From NCBI RefSeq assembly GCF_036924515.1, contig NZ_JAZHRR010000001.1, forward strand, positions 405,001 through 469,000: a stretch of 64,000 bases of DNA, read 5' to 3'. Positions 42,381 to 51,059 of the stretch are shown here, piece by piece. A program made the translations under genes and the position numbers. This stretch comes from Bradyrhizobium sp. AZCC 1610. Lineage in GTDB: Bacteria; Pseudomonadota; Alphaproteobacteria; Rhizobiales; Xanthobacteraceae. The first letter of the stretch is position 1. Every line of letters starts with the position of its first letter. The notes below the pieces were generated by a model. The model was not told the origin of the DNA, ran no database searches, and was given only the letters and a program-made list of their open reading frames with translations.

Positions 42381-43415
42381 TCAGGCGGCGAGACGGGCGA
42401 TCAGGCTGATAACCGCTTCGCGGTCGCCGCGCGCCAGATCGTTCCAGCGCGCCAGATTCCGCACCGCCATCGCCACGTACCGGGCGCGCCAGTCCTCGTT
42501 CGACAGGGCAGCCGCGATCCGCGCGGCCGCAGACGCGGGATCGGCGGTATCGACGTGGATGCCGGACTCGCCGAGCACCTCGCGGAAAATGGCGGCATCC
42601 GGGGCGATGATCGGAAGGCCGGCGTATTGCGCCTCCAGCAGCGGCAATCCCAGGCCTTCGTCATGGGAGGTGCAGATGAAGAGGTCGGCGGCGTCAAGCA
42701 ACTGATTGACCCGGTCGGCGGACTGATATCCGTGCAGCGTAACGCCCGGCTGGCTCTCCAACGCTTGCCAGTCGTCGCCCCATCCTGGTCTACCGACGAT
42801 GTCCAGCGTCGCTTCCGGAAATCCGTGCATGCGCAACGCGTCGAGGATTTTTGCCGCCGCTCTGAAATTCTTGCGCGGTTCCACCGTGCCGAGCGCGATC
42901 AGCCGAAGTGGCTTGGGCTGTGCGCTCCGTTCGGTGCGCGCGTCGAGATCCAGGCTAAACACGTTGCGGACCGAAGGCCGATAGAGTGTCACCTCGGCAT
43001 CGGGCCGGCAATGTGCGGCAAGTTTGCGCCTGGTATCGCCGGAATTTGCCAGAAAGCGCGGGTAGTGGCGCAACGCGAGCATGAAGGGTCCGGCCATGTA
43101 AAGTCGGGCCCGCATGTTGAGCTCGGCGCGCCGCGTGATCAGGAAATCATCGTGGATATAGGGCAGCACCCGCGATGCGAACGGCCGCAGCAGTGGGCTG
43201 GGCGGAAAGCCGGGACACAGCAGGATGGAGGACGAAGCGGCAAGCCGCATCGGCAGTCCCAGCGTCTGCGTCGTCAGCATCTGGCGAAGACCTTGCGCCT
43301 TCACCGGCACGACATCGAGCGGCGCAAGCGCGGCCTCGGAGAATAGCTCCAGCGTGATGCGCTCAAGACCGGTTACGTGACGTCCGAGATGGGTGTTGTC
43401 GACATAGATGGTCAT
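42381..43415 (-). CDS. Glycosyltransferase family 4-like protein
   Basis: The product has 344 residues. The donor domain is clear: LIALGTVEPRKNFRAAAKIL, LDIVGRPGWGDDW, LLDAADLFICTSHDEGLGLP and LEAQYAGLPIIAPDAAIFRE, with the E-x7-E motif (EGLGLPLLE). The N-terminal acceptor domain is short (MTIYVDNTHLGRHVTGLERI). It presumably builds the repeat unit. It sits between the acyltransferase and polymerase genes with short spacers of 42 and 18 bp. Confidence 0.9.
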   Translation of the reverse strand: MTIYVDNTHLGRHVTGLERITLELFSEAALAPLDVVPVKAQGLRQMLTTQTLGLPMRLAASSSILLCPGFPPSPLLRPFASRVLPYIHDDFLITRRAELNMRARLYMAGPFMLALRHYPRFLANSGDTRRKLAAHCRPDAEVTLYRPSVRNVFSLDLDARTERSAQPKPLRLIALGTVEPRKNFRAAAKILDALRMHGFPEATLDIVGRPGWGDDWQALESQPGVTLHGYQSADRVNQLLDAADLFICTSHDEGLGLPLLEAQYAGLPIIAPDAAIFREVLGESGIHVDTADPASAAARIAAALSNEDWRARYVAMAVRNLARWNDLARGDREAVISLIARLAA

Positions 43416-43433
43416 GCGAAAGGGAATCCCGAG

Positions 43434-44834
43434 TTATGCCGGAACGGACCGGTAGCTGACAGGCGGGCGGACTTGCGAGGGCACGGCAACGCGCCGCGGC
43501 TCGCGCGGCAGCAAGACCGAAATGAGGATCACGAACTGCGCGAGCTGAATGTTCTTCGACGAGAAGCTCACCGAACTGGCGGCGATGATGACGATCAGCA
43601 GCACGATGGCCCATGCCGCCCGGCTCGAACGGCGCAGCAATTCGACGAAGAAGCAGACCAGTCCGACCGTCATCAGGACGGTGTGGACGAGGCCGAACTG
43701 GACGACGGAGGCAATCCAGAAGTTTTCGATGCCGTAGTTGAGGCCGAGCTGCGACTGCAGCGCATTCACCCGAACCGGGTTGGGGCCGAGGATCAGTTCA
43801 TACCAATCGAAGTGCGAGAGCAGGCTGAAGGTGGCGAAGCGCGCCAGCGTGCTGCCCTTGTCGGAGGAGAAGCGCAGCAGCATCTTGTCGAAAATGCCGA
43901 GGTCGAGCGCGGCGAAGACGATGGCGCCTGCAGCAAACAGCACACAGATGGCGAGAATTGCCGCGGGAAGCGGCATTCGCCGTCCCTGCATCAGGCGGAA
44001 TGCCTCAAAGCCGCCGACCAGCCCGATCATCGCCAGCACCGTGACCAGCGACGTTCGGCCGCCAAAGGCCATCAGCGATCCCAGAGAGAGCGCGATCAGC
44101 GGCAGCCGCACCAGGAGTGGCGGACAAATCGCCGGACGAAGCACCAGCGCCAGCACGTAGGCGCCGACGATGCCGGATGCCGTGAGCGGATGGCCCAGCA
44201 GCGCCGCGGAGCGCCATTCTCCCATCACCACGACGTCACCGAGTGTCAACGGGATCATCCGGTGGCCGGAGAAATACTCGTAATAGCCGAGCACGACGTT
44301 CAGGAGGATTGTGAAATGAATGGCCCAGACCAGCGGGCGTTTTTGCGACGGTGACAACTGCCACATCACCATCGCGATCAGGATCGGCAACAGAAACGTG
44401 TCGATGATGACCGTGAACGGGCGTTCGAGCACGACCACCTGGATCAGAAGGAACAGCCAGCAGAGCAGATAGGCCAGCAGCAGCTTCGATTCGGAAAACA
44501 TCCGGTTGATCTCACCGACGGGGCCGTGGCTGCGTATCAACAGGAGAGAGAATGCGAGCAACGTGAAGTAGGTTGCCGGGTGCAGCTTTTCGAGAAAATT
44601 GCCGCCCGCCGTCAAATAGTGAATTTTCCAGTTGGTCAGAACGGAGGACGAGAGCGTGAATGTTGCAATCACGGCCAGCAGTAACAGGCCGGCCGCGATC
44701 CGTTCGATGAACGCGTCGGCATTCGCAGCGCGCCTATATGCATGGGAGTCCGGCCGCGGCGCCGGTGACGCAAGGGGGCGACGACGCAGCTGTGCGACGC
44801 CGGCTGGTTCGGTCACCGGTCCGCGCATTCTCAC
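43434..44834 (-). CDS. Wzy/VpsF-type polysaccharide polymerase (O-antigen-ligase-like membrane protein)
   Basis: This 466-residue protein has a ~40-residue arginine/proline-rich cytoplasmic N-terminus and about 11 transmembrane segments. A larger loop (LLRFSSDKGSTLARFATFSL and LILGPNPVRVNALQSQLGLN) lies near residues 315-370, in the place where Wzy polymerases carry their large functional loop. The sequence resembles VpsF-like exopolysaccharide proteins. It should polymerise lipid-linked repeats in the periplasm. Its ATG overlaps the stop of the tyrosine-kinase gene by 4 bp. Confidence 0.85.
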   Translation of the reverse strand: MRMRGPVTEPAGVAQLRRRPLASPAPRPDSHAYRRAANADAFIERIAAGLLLLAVIATFTLSSSVLTNWKIHYLTAGGNFLEKLHPATYFTLLAFSLLLIRSHGPVGEINRMFSESKLLLAYLLCWLFLLIQVVVLERPFTVIIDTFLLPILIAMVMWQLSPSQKRPLVWAIHFTILLNVVLGYYEYFSGHRMIPLTLGDVVVMGEWRSAALLGHPLTASGIVGAYVLALVLRPAICPPLLVRLPLIALSLGSLMAFGGRTSLVTVLAMIGLVGGFEAFRLMQGRRMPLPAAILAICVLFAAGAIVFAALDLGIFDKMLLRFSSDKGSTLARFATFSLLSHFDWYELILGPNPVRVNALQSQLGLNYGIENFWIASVVQFGLVHTVLMTVGLVCFFVELLRRSSRAAWAIVLLIVIIAASSVSFSSKNIQLAQFVILISVLLPREPRRVAVPSQVRPPVSYRSVPA

Positions 44835-47143
44835 CGCGCCGCTCCTGCATGGAGGCTCGCGGCGCCGTATGGCTTGAGATAGGCGGAGCTGCGGTAATAG
44901 TCATAGAACTGCAGGCGGCTGAGATCGACGCGGGTCAGCACCGTGCCCATGATCCGGTCGCGGACCGGGGACAGCAGGTCCATGGCATGGGACAGCACTT
45001 CACCCGGAGTCTGGTCCCAGGCCAGCGCCAGAATGATGCGATCGGCCAGTTCAGCGAGCGCGCGGCCATCGACTAGGGGCACCAGCGGCGGCGAGTCGAT
45101 CACGATCAATTCGTAGCGGTGGCGGAAGTAATCGAGCACGTCGACGATCCGATCGGAGAACATCAGCTCCGTGATGTATTCGACCTGCTTGATCGCGGTG
45201 GACGGCAGAATCGAAAGCCCGGTGCTGGGATCGACAAGAATGGCGCGCTCCGGCGAGGTCTGGCCGATCGCGACTTCCAAAAGTCCGGCATCGGCCCGCG
45301 GACAGAGTGCGCGGGTCACTTGCGGGTTGCGGAGATCGCCATCGATGAGGAGCGTTCGGATGCCGAGCATGGCCAGCGACTGCGCCAGGTTGATCGCAAG
45401 CGTCGTCTTGCCCTCGCTGTCGAGCGCGGAGGTGACCTGTACGACCTTCACCGGCTGCGATCGCATCGTCCGTTGCAGGGCGAGGCGAACGGAACGGATC
45501 GCTTCCGCGAAGAATGTACCGGGTTCGTCGATCGCGTAACGCGTCAAGGGCGGCTGCAGCGCCGCCGGCAGAAGTTTCGTGGTCTTCGGGTCGTAGCGGC
45601 CGAGTTCGTTGCGTCCGCGCCGGGCGAGGCCGGCGAGCTCGCGCGCACTGATCAAGGGAACCGCGGCAAGGGCGGGCACGCCCGCAATGGCTTCGGCGCG
45701 TTCGATCGTCTTCACACGGTCGTCGAGATAGTCGGCAAGAAATGCCAGCACGCTGCCCGCGCCGAGGCCGAGCATCACGGCGAGGCCCAGGATCAGCATG
45801 GTCTTGGGCGATGACGGCCTGATCGGAATGCTGGCCTTGGTCACGATCCGGGAATCCGGCATCTCCAGGCTCTCTTGCGCCGTCGTTTCCTTGGAGCGCG
45901 CCAGATAGGATTCATACTGTGTGCGGTTGGCCTCGGCCTCGCGCTGCAACTCGCGCAAGCGCACCTGCGCCTGGCTTGACGAAGTGGACACGCCTTGAAG
46001 CTGGTCGAGGCTTTGCAGCAGCGACGCTTCGCGCGAACGCGAGACGTCGTAGTCGTGCTTGGTACTCTCCAGTATTCGCCGGATTTCCTCGTTGATCAGC
46101 CTCTGGGTGTCGCGCCGTTGCGCCCGGACGTTGGCGACGAGAGGATGACGCGCGCCATATTTGCTCGACAGGTCGGCTTCGTTCTTGGCGATGTCGGCGA
46201 ACTGGGTACGCAGCTTCGTGATCATTTCGGAGGAAATCGCCGCATTGATGCCGCCGGGATCGCCGCCCGATTTCGCGATGTCCTGGACCTGCTCATACTT
46301 TGCCCGCGCCTCCGCCGTTTGCACGCGCGCGGCGATCAGCTTGTTGTTGAGGTCGGTGATCTGCTGGTCATTGAGGGTTACGCCCTGGGACACCATCAGA
46401 TTATTGGCGGAACGATAATCCTCGACCGCCTTTTCGGAGGCGACGACCTTCGACTTCAACTCGTCGATCTGACCGTTGAGCCAATTCGCGGCAATGCGCG
46501 TGGCATCGTATTTGGTGCGAACCTGCTCGTCGAAATACGCGTCGGCAATCGCGTTGGCGATGGTTGCGGCTTTCTGCGGCGATTCCGAATTAACGGCGAT
46601 GTCGACGAGGAAGGTAGTGCCCTGCCGCGTCACTTTCATCCGCTTCTGAAGGATCTCCACCGATCGCGACTTGGCGGCGTCCTCGGGGCTGGCGCCGTCG
46701 CTTGGCCCGCTGCTGCGGAACAGCCGCTTGATCGGATCGAGGAGGCCGGGCTTTGGCTGGAATTCCGCATCTTCCGTCAGCTTCAGCTTGCCGACGACGC
46801 GCACCAGTATCGCGACCGACTGGATCAGCAGCGTCTGGCTTTCGATGGTCGCATCGTCGGTGCCGAAGTTCGACAGCACGGACTGGTTGGTCTCGACGAC
46901 GTTGGCGCGGCGCGGATCGACCAGCACGGTCGATGTCGCTGTATAGAGAGTGGTGGTGGACAGCAGGTAGATCACCGCCAGCCCAAGGAGGATTAAGGCC
47001 GGCAGTACCGCCATCTTGTAGCGGCGGCGCAGAATGCGGCCCATCTCGCGCAAATCGACGGTCGGATACTGCCAGCTTTCGGCCGGGCGGCCGACAGGCT
47101 CGTCGGGGATCACATAGGGCAGGTCAGAATTGCGCTGTAACAT
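44831..47143 (-). CDS. Polysaccharide co-polymerase / bacterial tyrosine autokinase (Wzc type)
   Basis: This 770-residue inner-membrane protein has a Wzz domain near residues 28-130 with TM1 (VLPALILLGLAVIYLLST), a long periplasmic coiled-coil region (~200-425), TM2 near 440-465 after the P-rich ASIPIRPSSPKTMLI, and a cytoplasmic BY-kinase. In the kinase, Walker A is SALDSEGKTTLA (Lys579), Walker A' is LLIDGDLRNPQ and Walker B is LIVIDSPPLVP. The C-terminus YDYYRSSAYLKPYG is a tyrosine cluster for autophosphorylation. It controls chain length and export together with the outer-membrane partners encoded upstream. The start overlaps the outer-membrane barrel gene by 20 bp. Confidence 0.94.
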   Translation of the reverse strand: MLQRNSDLPYVIPDEPVGRPAESWQYPTVDLREMGRILRRRYKMAVLPALILLGLAVIYLLSTTTLYTATSTVLVDPRRANVVETNQSVLSNFGTDDATIESQTLLIQSVAILVRVVGKLKLTEDAEFQPKPGLLDPIKRLFRSSGPSDGASPEDAAKSRSVEILQKRMKVTRQGTTFLVDIAVNSESPQKAATIANAIADAYFDEQVRTKYDATRIAANWLNGQIDELKSKVVASEKAVEDYRSANNLMVSQGVTLNDQQITDLNNKLIAARVQTAEARAKYEQVQDIAKSGGDPGGINAAISSEMITKLRTQFADIAKNEADLSSKYGARHPLVANVRAQRRDTQRLINEEIRRILESTKHDYDVSRSREASLLQSLDQLQGVSTSSSQAQVRLRELQREAEANRTQYESYLARSKETTAQESLEMPDSRIVTKASIPIRPSSPKTMLILGLAVMLGLGAGSVLAFLADYLDDRVKTIERAEAIAGVPALAAVPLISARELAGLARRGRNELGRYDPKTTKLLPAALQPPLTRYAIDEPGTFFAEAIRSVRLALQRTMRSQPVKVVQVTSALDSEGKTTLAINLAQSLAMLGIRTLLIDGDLRNPQVTRALCPRADAGLLEVAIGQTSPERAILVDPSTGLSILPSTAIKQVEYITELMFSDRIVDVLDYFRHRYELIVIDSPPLVPLVDGRALAELADRIILALAWDQTPGEVLSHAMDLLSPVRDRIMGTVLTRVDLSRLQFYDYYRSSAYLKPYGAASLHAGAAR

Positions 47144-48551
47144 TCATGCCTACCAGGTGTTTGTCGAAGCTGAAGGTGGAGACGTCACTCTCGCGCTTGG
47201 TGTAGCGGTAGTAGGCGGACACGGCCGCGAAGCGGTTGACGAGGTATTTGACGCGCGTGTCTGACGTCAGCACGTTGTCCTTGCGGAGCTGGCCGAAAAA
47301 CTTGTCGTTCTCGTAGCCGCCCGCGAGTGACACGATGACGTTGCGCCGCAGTTCGTAGTCGAGGCCGAGTTGCACCGCGTTCGCGAGCACGCCGGTGGCA
47401 CTGGTGTCGGTGGTCTGCGTCACGAGCTGCTCGGCATTGACGTGCACGTCGAGCAGGCGCGTTGGCCGCCATGTCAGCCGCGCGCGGTAGGAGGGGCCTT
47501 CGATGGTGCCGATCGAAGGATCGTCGAAACGCTGCTGCACGTAGCCGGCGCCGAATTCGCCGGTAACCAGATTGCTTAAGCCGATCGTGATGCCGGACAG
47601 TGCGCGATACCCTTGCGAGTCCAGGGTATGGCCCGGCGTTCCCCGGATGTCGCGCTGATTGCCTTCCACGCCGCCGAACCAGCCGAGGGTGGAAGAGATC
47701 GCATAGTCGATCCGGCTGTGCAGCGCGTAGATCTGTCCGTCGCGGGCGTCCTGGTTGATGACGCTGCCGTCCTGCGCGCGCGTCGATCCGTAGTCGTAGG
47801 AATCGGTACGGAAGCCGACCGATGTCGTCAGCCGGTTGAATTCCTTGCGCAGCGTGACGTCGCCGGACATCAGATTGTATGGCGTCGGCGATATGGCGTT
47901 GGCGGGGGAAGTGAGCGTGCCGACGCCTTCGTTCAGATGCGCGATCTGAAAGCTGCCCAGCAGCATCGTGTCTTTCGTGATGTCCAGCCAGCCATTGCCC
48001 TTCAGGCTGGCATTGGTCTGGTTCAGGCTCGAAAACTGGCTATAGGCCGTCGACTGCGCATCCAGCTTCAGATCGACGCCATGCCGCCCCCATAGCGAAT
48101 GCGCGCGCAGCGTCGGCTCGATCACGGCCGCGATATCGGAACGCGGCGCGGTGTTCGACGCAAAGACGTTGCTGTCATAAAAAGTGCCGGCGGTCAGCGA
48201 CGGATTGAACATCCAGGAGCCGGAACGAATGCCGATGGGTTCATAGCCGGGCTGTTGTCGCTTCTTCACCGGCATGTCCTCGGGCGGTATCTCTTCGCGG
48301 CTTTCCGGGTCGGTCCGGTCCGGCAGCGACGACGGTTCGAAGATCTTCTGCGCGTTCCAGGGTGATGCGAATTCCCCGCTGGTCCACGGAATGGCCTGTG
48401 CATTCGCCGACGATCCAAGACCCAGCAGGATTGCAACCGCCGGGACGGGCAACAGGCTGAAGCGGCGTCGGCGGGGCACGCGTATGGAGCGGGATCGTTC
48501 TCCGCTTCCTTCGGATGCATTGAGCGATGCAAGTGCAAACTCCGATCCCAT
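47124..48551 (-). CDS. Outer-membrane beta-barrel protein of the exopolysaccharide export system
   Basis: The product is ~475 residues. An arginine-rich start and a hydrophobic stretch (SLLPVPAVAILLGLGSSANA) form a signal peptide. From residue ~110 the sequence alternates polar and hydrophobic positions in many short strands (for example FNPSLTAGTFYDSNVFA, SVGFRTDSYDYG, VSAYYRYTKRESD) and ends in a terminal Phe (VGMNVTAQF), the usual outer-membrane insertion signal. It belongs to the BBP2-type barrel family common in such loci. It likely provides the outer-membrane channel for the polymer. ATG 48551 is chosen because AGGGATGG precedes it. Confidence 0.88.
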   Translation of the reverse strand: MGSEFALASLNASEGSGERSRSIRVPRRRRFSLLPVPAVAILLGLGSSANAQAIPWTSGEFASPWNAQKIFEPSSLPDRTDPESREEIPPEDMPVKKRQQPGYEPIGIRSGSWMFNPSLTAGTFYDSNVFASNTAPRSDIAAVIEPTLRAHSLWGRHGVDLKLDAQSTAYSQFSSLNQTNASLKGNGWLDITKDTMLLGSFQIAHLNEGVGTLTSPANAISPTPYNLMSGDVTLRKEFNRLTTSVGFRTDSYDYGSTRAQDGSVINQDARDGQIYALHSRIDYAISSTLGWFGGVEGNQRDIRGTPGHTLDSQGYRALSGITIGLSNLVTGEFGAGYVQQRFDDPSIGTIEGPSYRARLTWRPTRLLDVHVNAEQLVTQTTDTSATGVLANAVQLGLDYELRRNVIVSLAGGYENDKFFGQLRKDNVLTSDTRVKYLVNRFAAVSAYYRYTKRESDVSTFSFDKHLVGMNVTAQF

Positions 48552-48842
48552 CACCCATCCCTTGCGGGAATGCGAAGGCGGCGAACACTTAACGGGCGAA
48601 GCCCATCGCTCAGAAAATGATCGTCGACTGCGCATAGGAAAGGCAGGCCTCTACTCGGTACGCGGGCGCAAGGTTTTTGAATTGTGAGATTGAAGTGATG
48701 CGCTCGCTTGCAACGCGCCTTGCCGGAAAAAGTTTTCCTCGCGTCGCAAAATATTTTGCATCGCAAAATGCTGTGACGACAACGCAACACACACGTCGTC
48801 ATCTGCGCGAGCGGCATTCACCTCATCTGCGGTCCCGCGACG
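48552..48842. other. Regulatory spacer between export protein and beta-barrel genes
   Basis: These 291 bp hold no gene. An AT-rich core at 48746-48771 contains a perfect palindrome and a partial repeat of it (listed separately). A promoter for the downstream minus-strand operon is likely here. Confidence 0.5.
48746..48771. promoter_or_regulatory. Perfect 14-bp AT-rich palindrome plus half-site
   Basis: GCAAAATATTTTGC (48746-48759) is a perfect palindrome, and the half-site TCGCAAAATGC follows at about 48761-48771. It lies ~195 bp upstream of the beta-barrel start codon, inside an otherwise GC-rich region, in the position expected for a regulator site of the exopolysaccharide operon. The binding protein is unknown. 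Confidence 0.5.
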
Positions 48843-49430
48843 CTAGAAGTAGCGTTCCGGAATCCGAATGTTGTCGCCCGGATAAACCGGAACAGGAGCA
48901 TCGAGAGGCAAGGTCTCCTCTGTACCGGCGCCTGCCCGGCGCAGATGGACCTTGTTCTCATTGGCGCGATACGTGAACCCGCCGGCGCTTGCGACCGCGT
49001 CCATGACCGTCAGCCCATTGCGATACGGGTATTCGCCGCTCTTCTTGACTTCGCCAAGAATGTAATAGGGGCGATACTGCGCGATCTCGACGTTCACGCG
49101 CGGATCGCGGACGATTCCCTTTGCGAGCGCGGATGCGATCGACTTTTCGAGCTGCCGCGTCGTGGCACCTGCAGCCCTTATATGGCCCGCGAGTGGAATC
49201 GAAACTTGACCGCCATTGCTGATTTCATATTCGCCGGTGATGTCGGGCTCACCGTAGACCTTCAGCCTGATTCGGTCGTTCGGGCCAAGAATGTAACCCT
49301 CCGCAGATGATGCGGATGGCGGTGTCTGTGCTGAAGCATGAATCGAAAGACCGGCACTGATGCCGGCGATCGCAAGGACGAAAAGAAGAAGGTTAAGCGT
49401 CAGGCCGGCGCTGGACGACCGTAGCTGCAT
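48843..49430 (-). CDS. Short polysaccharide export (OPX/Wza-family) protein without lipobox
   Basis: This 195-residue periplasmic protein has a signal peptide cleaved near HASAQ (residue ~34). A poly_export domain follows (YILGPNDRIRLKVYGEPDIT, EYEISNGGQVSIPLAGHIRA), then one SLBB domain (YYILGEVKKSGEYPYRNGLT, DAVASAGGFTYRA), ending IRIPERYF. E. coli Wza is about twice as long, lipidated, and crosses the outer membrane with a C-terminal helix. This protein has no Cys at all in its signal region and lacks the terminal helix, so it probably needs the separate barrel encoded next to it. Confidence 0.92.
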   Translation of the reverse strand: MQLRSSSAGLTLNLLLFVLAIAGISAGLSIHASAQTPPSASSAEGYILGPNDRIRLKVYGEPDITGEYEISNGGQVSIPLAGHIRAAGATTRQLEKSIASALAKGIVRDPRVNVEIAQYRPYYILGEVKKSGEYPYRNGLTVMDAVASAGGFTYRANENKVHLRRAGAGTEETLPLDAPVPVYPGDNIRIPERYF

Positions 49431-49558
49431 GGCTGCATCTCCGTGAGTGCATGTAACAGCCGCCGATCATAAAGAAGCAAAAAAGGCGAAAGAATGTGAG
49501 GCGTGAGTTCCGTGTGCCCAAGATGCGCGCAGGTCGGTCACAACTCGTTGCACGACTG

Positions 49559-50293
49559 TCACAAGAACAGGATCGTCGATCCTTCGATTGCGATGCAGGT
49601 CAGCGTTCCCGTTCGCCACGCACAGGTGTCGATGTTGATTCGGTTGGGGCGAATCTCCGGATGCGGAACCGGCGTGTGACCGTGCACGACGAATCGTTCG
49701 TGACTCCGCGTGGAGTCGAGGAACTCGTTCCGAATCCAGATCAGATCGTTAACATCCTGTTGCGCGATCGGGATTTCCGGTCGAATGCCGGCGTGCACGA
49801 ACAAGAAATCGCCGCAGCTGAACTGATTGTGCAAACACTGCATGAACAGTTCGTGTGCACGCGGAAACGCGTCGAGAAAGCGGAGACGCAGGTCAGAGGC
49901 CGTCTCGGTCTCGTCGTGCAGCTCGATGCCATAAGATGCCAGCGTCTGCATGCCGCCCAATGGCAGCCAGTACTGCAGGATGGCGGGGTCCTGAAGGAAC
50001 CCTTCCATCACAGCTTCGTGGTTGCCGCGCAGACACACCGCGCGATTGGCAACGAGCCGGACTGCGAGCAAATCGATCACCGTCCTGGAGTGCGGTCCGC
50101 GATCGATGTAGTCGCCGAGATAGACTTCGACCGTATGTGCGATCGGCCTGCGTCGGATGTCGTCGTCGATGCGCGCGGTGATCTCGCTCAACAGGTCGGC
50201 CCGGCCGTGGATGTCACCGACCGCATAGATGCGCGTATCGGTCGGCGCCGAAGCGTTAACGGAGCGCGAAGGTGCCGCGGACATTTGTTGCAT
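49559..50293 (-). CDS. PPP-family metallophosphoesterase (Ser/Thr-phosphatase type)
   Basis: This 244-residue protein has all the PPP motifs: YAVGDIHGRADLL (residues 24-36), VYLGDYIDRGPHS (58-70), CLRGNHEAVMEGFL (88-101), FLFVHAGIRPEI and VVHGHTPVPHPEIR. Bacterial PPP enzymes dephosphorylate proteins, including phosphotyrosine in some cases, or small nucleotides. It is located within the exopolysaccharide locus upstream of the export protein, and no low-molecular-weight tyrosine phosphatase (Wzb) is present; it might reverse BY-kinase phosphorylation, which is inference. Confidence 0.92.
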   Translation of the reverse strand: MQQMSAAPSRSVNASAPTDTRIYAVGDIHGRADLLSEITARIDDDIRRRPIAHTVEVYLGDYIDRGPHSRTVIDLLAVRLVANRAVCLRGNHEAVMEGFLQDPAILQYWLPLGGMQTLASYGIELHDETETASDLRLRFLDAFPRAHELFMQCLHNQFSCGDFLFVHAGIRPEIPIAQQDVNDLIWIRNEFLDSTRSHERFVVHGHTPVPHPEIRPNRINIDTCAWRTGTLTCIAIEGSTILFL

Positions 50294-50358
50294 GGTGTGC
50301 GATGTCGATCATGGAACCGGGTGGCGGTCAATCCATGCAACAGGCCGAAGTGAGGTGT

Positions 50359-50511
50359 CTAGAATGAGAGCAGGCGAATCAGGATGACGATCGCAACCCA
50401 CGCTATCGCGTTTGCGATGATGATTCGGTTCCTGAGCCTGCGGTCAGGCGACGATCTCGGCAATCTGTCGTGTTGCACCAGCGCGCGGCTATGCAGACGT
50501 TCGGCCATCAT
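50359..50511 (-). CDS. Small single-pass membrane protein (50 aa)
   Basis: A strong ribosome-binding site GGGGAGG stands 6 nt before the double ATG at 50511/50508. The product starts MMAERLHSRALVQHDRLPRS, has a basic stretch and ends in one transmembrane helix (IIIANAIAWVAIVILIRLLS). No family is recognised. The good ribosome-binding site and membrane helix support a real gene. It is 65 bp upstream of the phosphatase and could be co-transcribed with it. Confidence 0.55.
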   Translation of the reverse strand: MMAERLHSRALVQHDRLPRSSPDRRLRNRIIIANAIAWVAIVILIRLLSF

Positions 50512-51059
50512 GGGCGCCTCCCCGGAATTGTTCCGTGAAGTGGACGGCTCGCGAATCGCTGCCGTCTCTGTTTTCTTCCGAAGCCTTGCGATGTTAGCAC
50601 CAGCCTTGTGCGCCTCGATCACTCCGTCGTCAGGCTGTGGCAGATCGCTTTAGCGTTCGATGAACAATCTCGTTCAAATCAACGACGTGACCGCCATTTG
50701 TTGCCATCGCCGCGACGCTGAGTTTGTTCAGTTGAATGTCGAGAATCGAACAGCGGAATTTGTTCCGCGATTTTCGATTATGCATGGCAGCGTCGAGTCA
50801 CACGCAGATCATTAACCGGGCAAATCGCAACTAAGCGTCTCCGAACAAAACGGAATATCGCGTCGCACAAATCTCGTTAACGATTCAGTTACGACGTCAC
50901 GCGCGACATTTTCGCTTTTGCGCCAAATTTCGCTCAAGATTCTGGAAAGTCTTAGCGACCGCGAAGAGCTGACGTTCGCTGCTGCGGAATCGTCACGCTC
51001 TGTCCGAGCAACTCGAACATCCCTCGGGTCACAGTCCGGTTCCAGCAGAGAGGAGAGTC
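50512..51059. promoter_or_regulatory. Divergent control region of the exopolysaccharide locus
   Basis: This ~550-bp AT-richer spacer separates the minus-strand export genes from the plus-strand priming and precursor genes. Nested inverted repeats lie at 50744-50779: GCGGAA pairs with TTCCGC around TTTG, flanked by AATCG and CGATT. Promoters for both directions must be here; I could not assign -10/-35 boxes with confidence. AGAGAGGAGAG precedes the ATG at 51060. Confidence 0.5.

Noticed and set aside
41847..43346. 499-codon plus-strand frame opposite the acyltransferase and glycosyltransferase genes
   Set aside because: Crosses two clear genes and the spacer between them; no recognisable domain.
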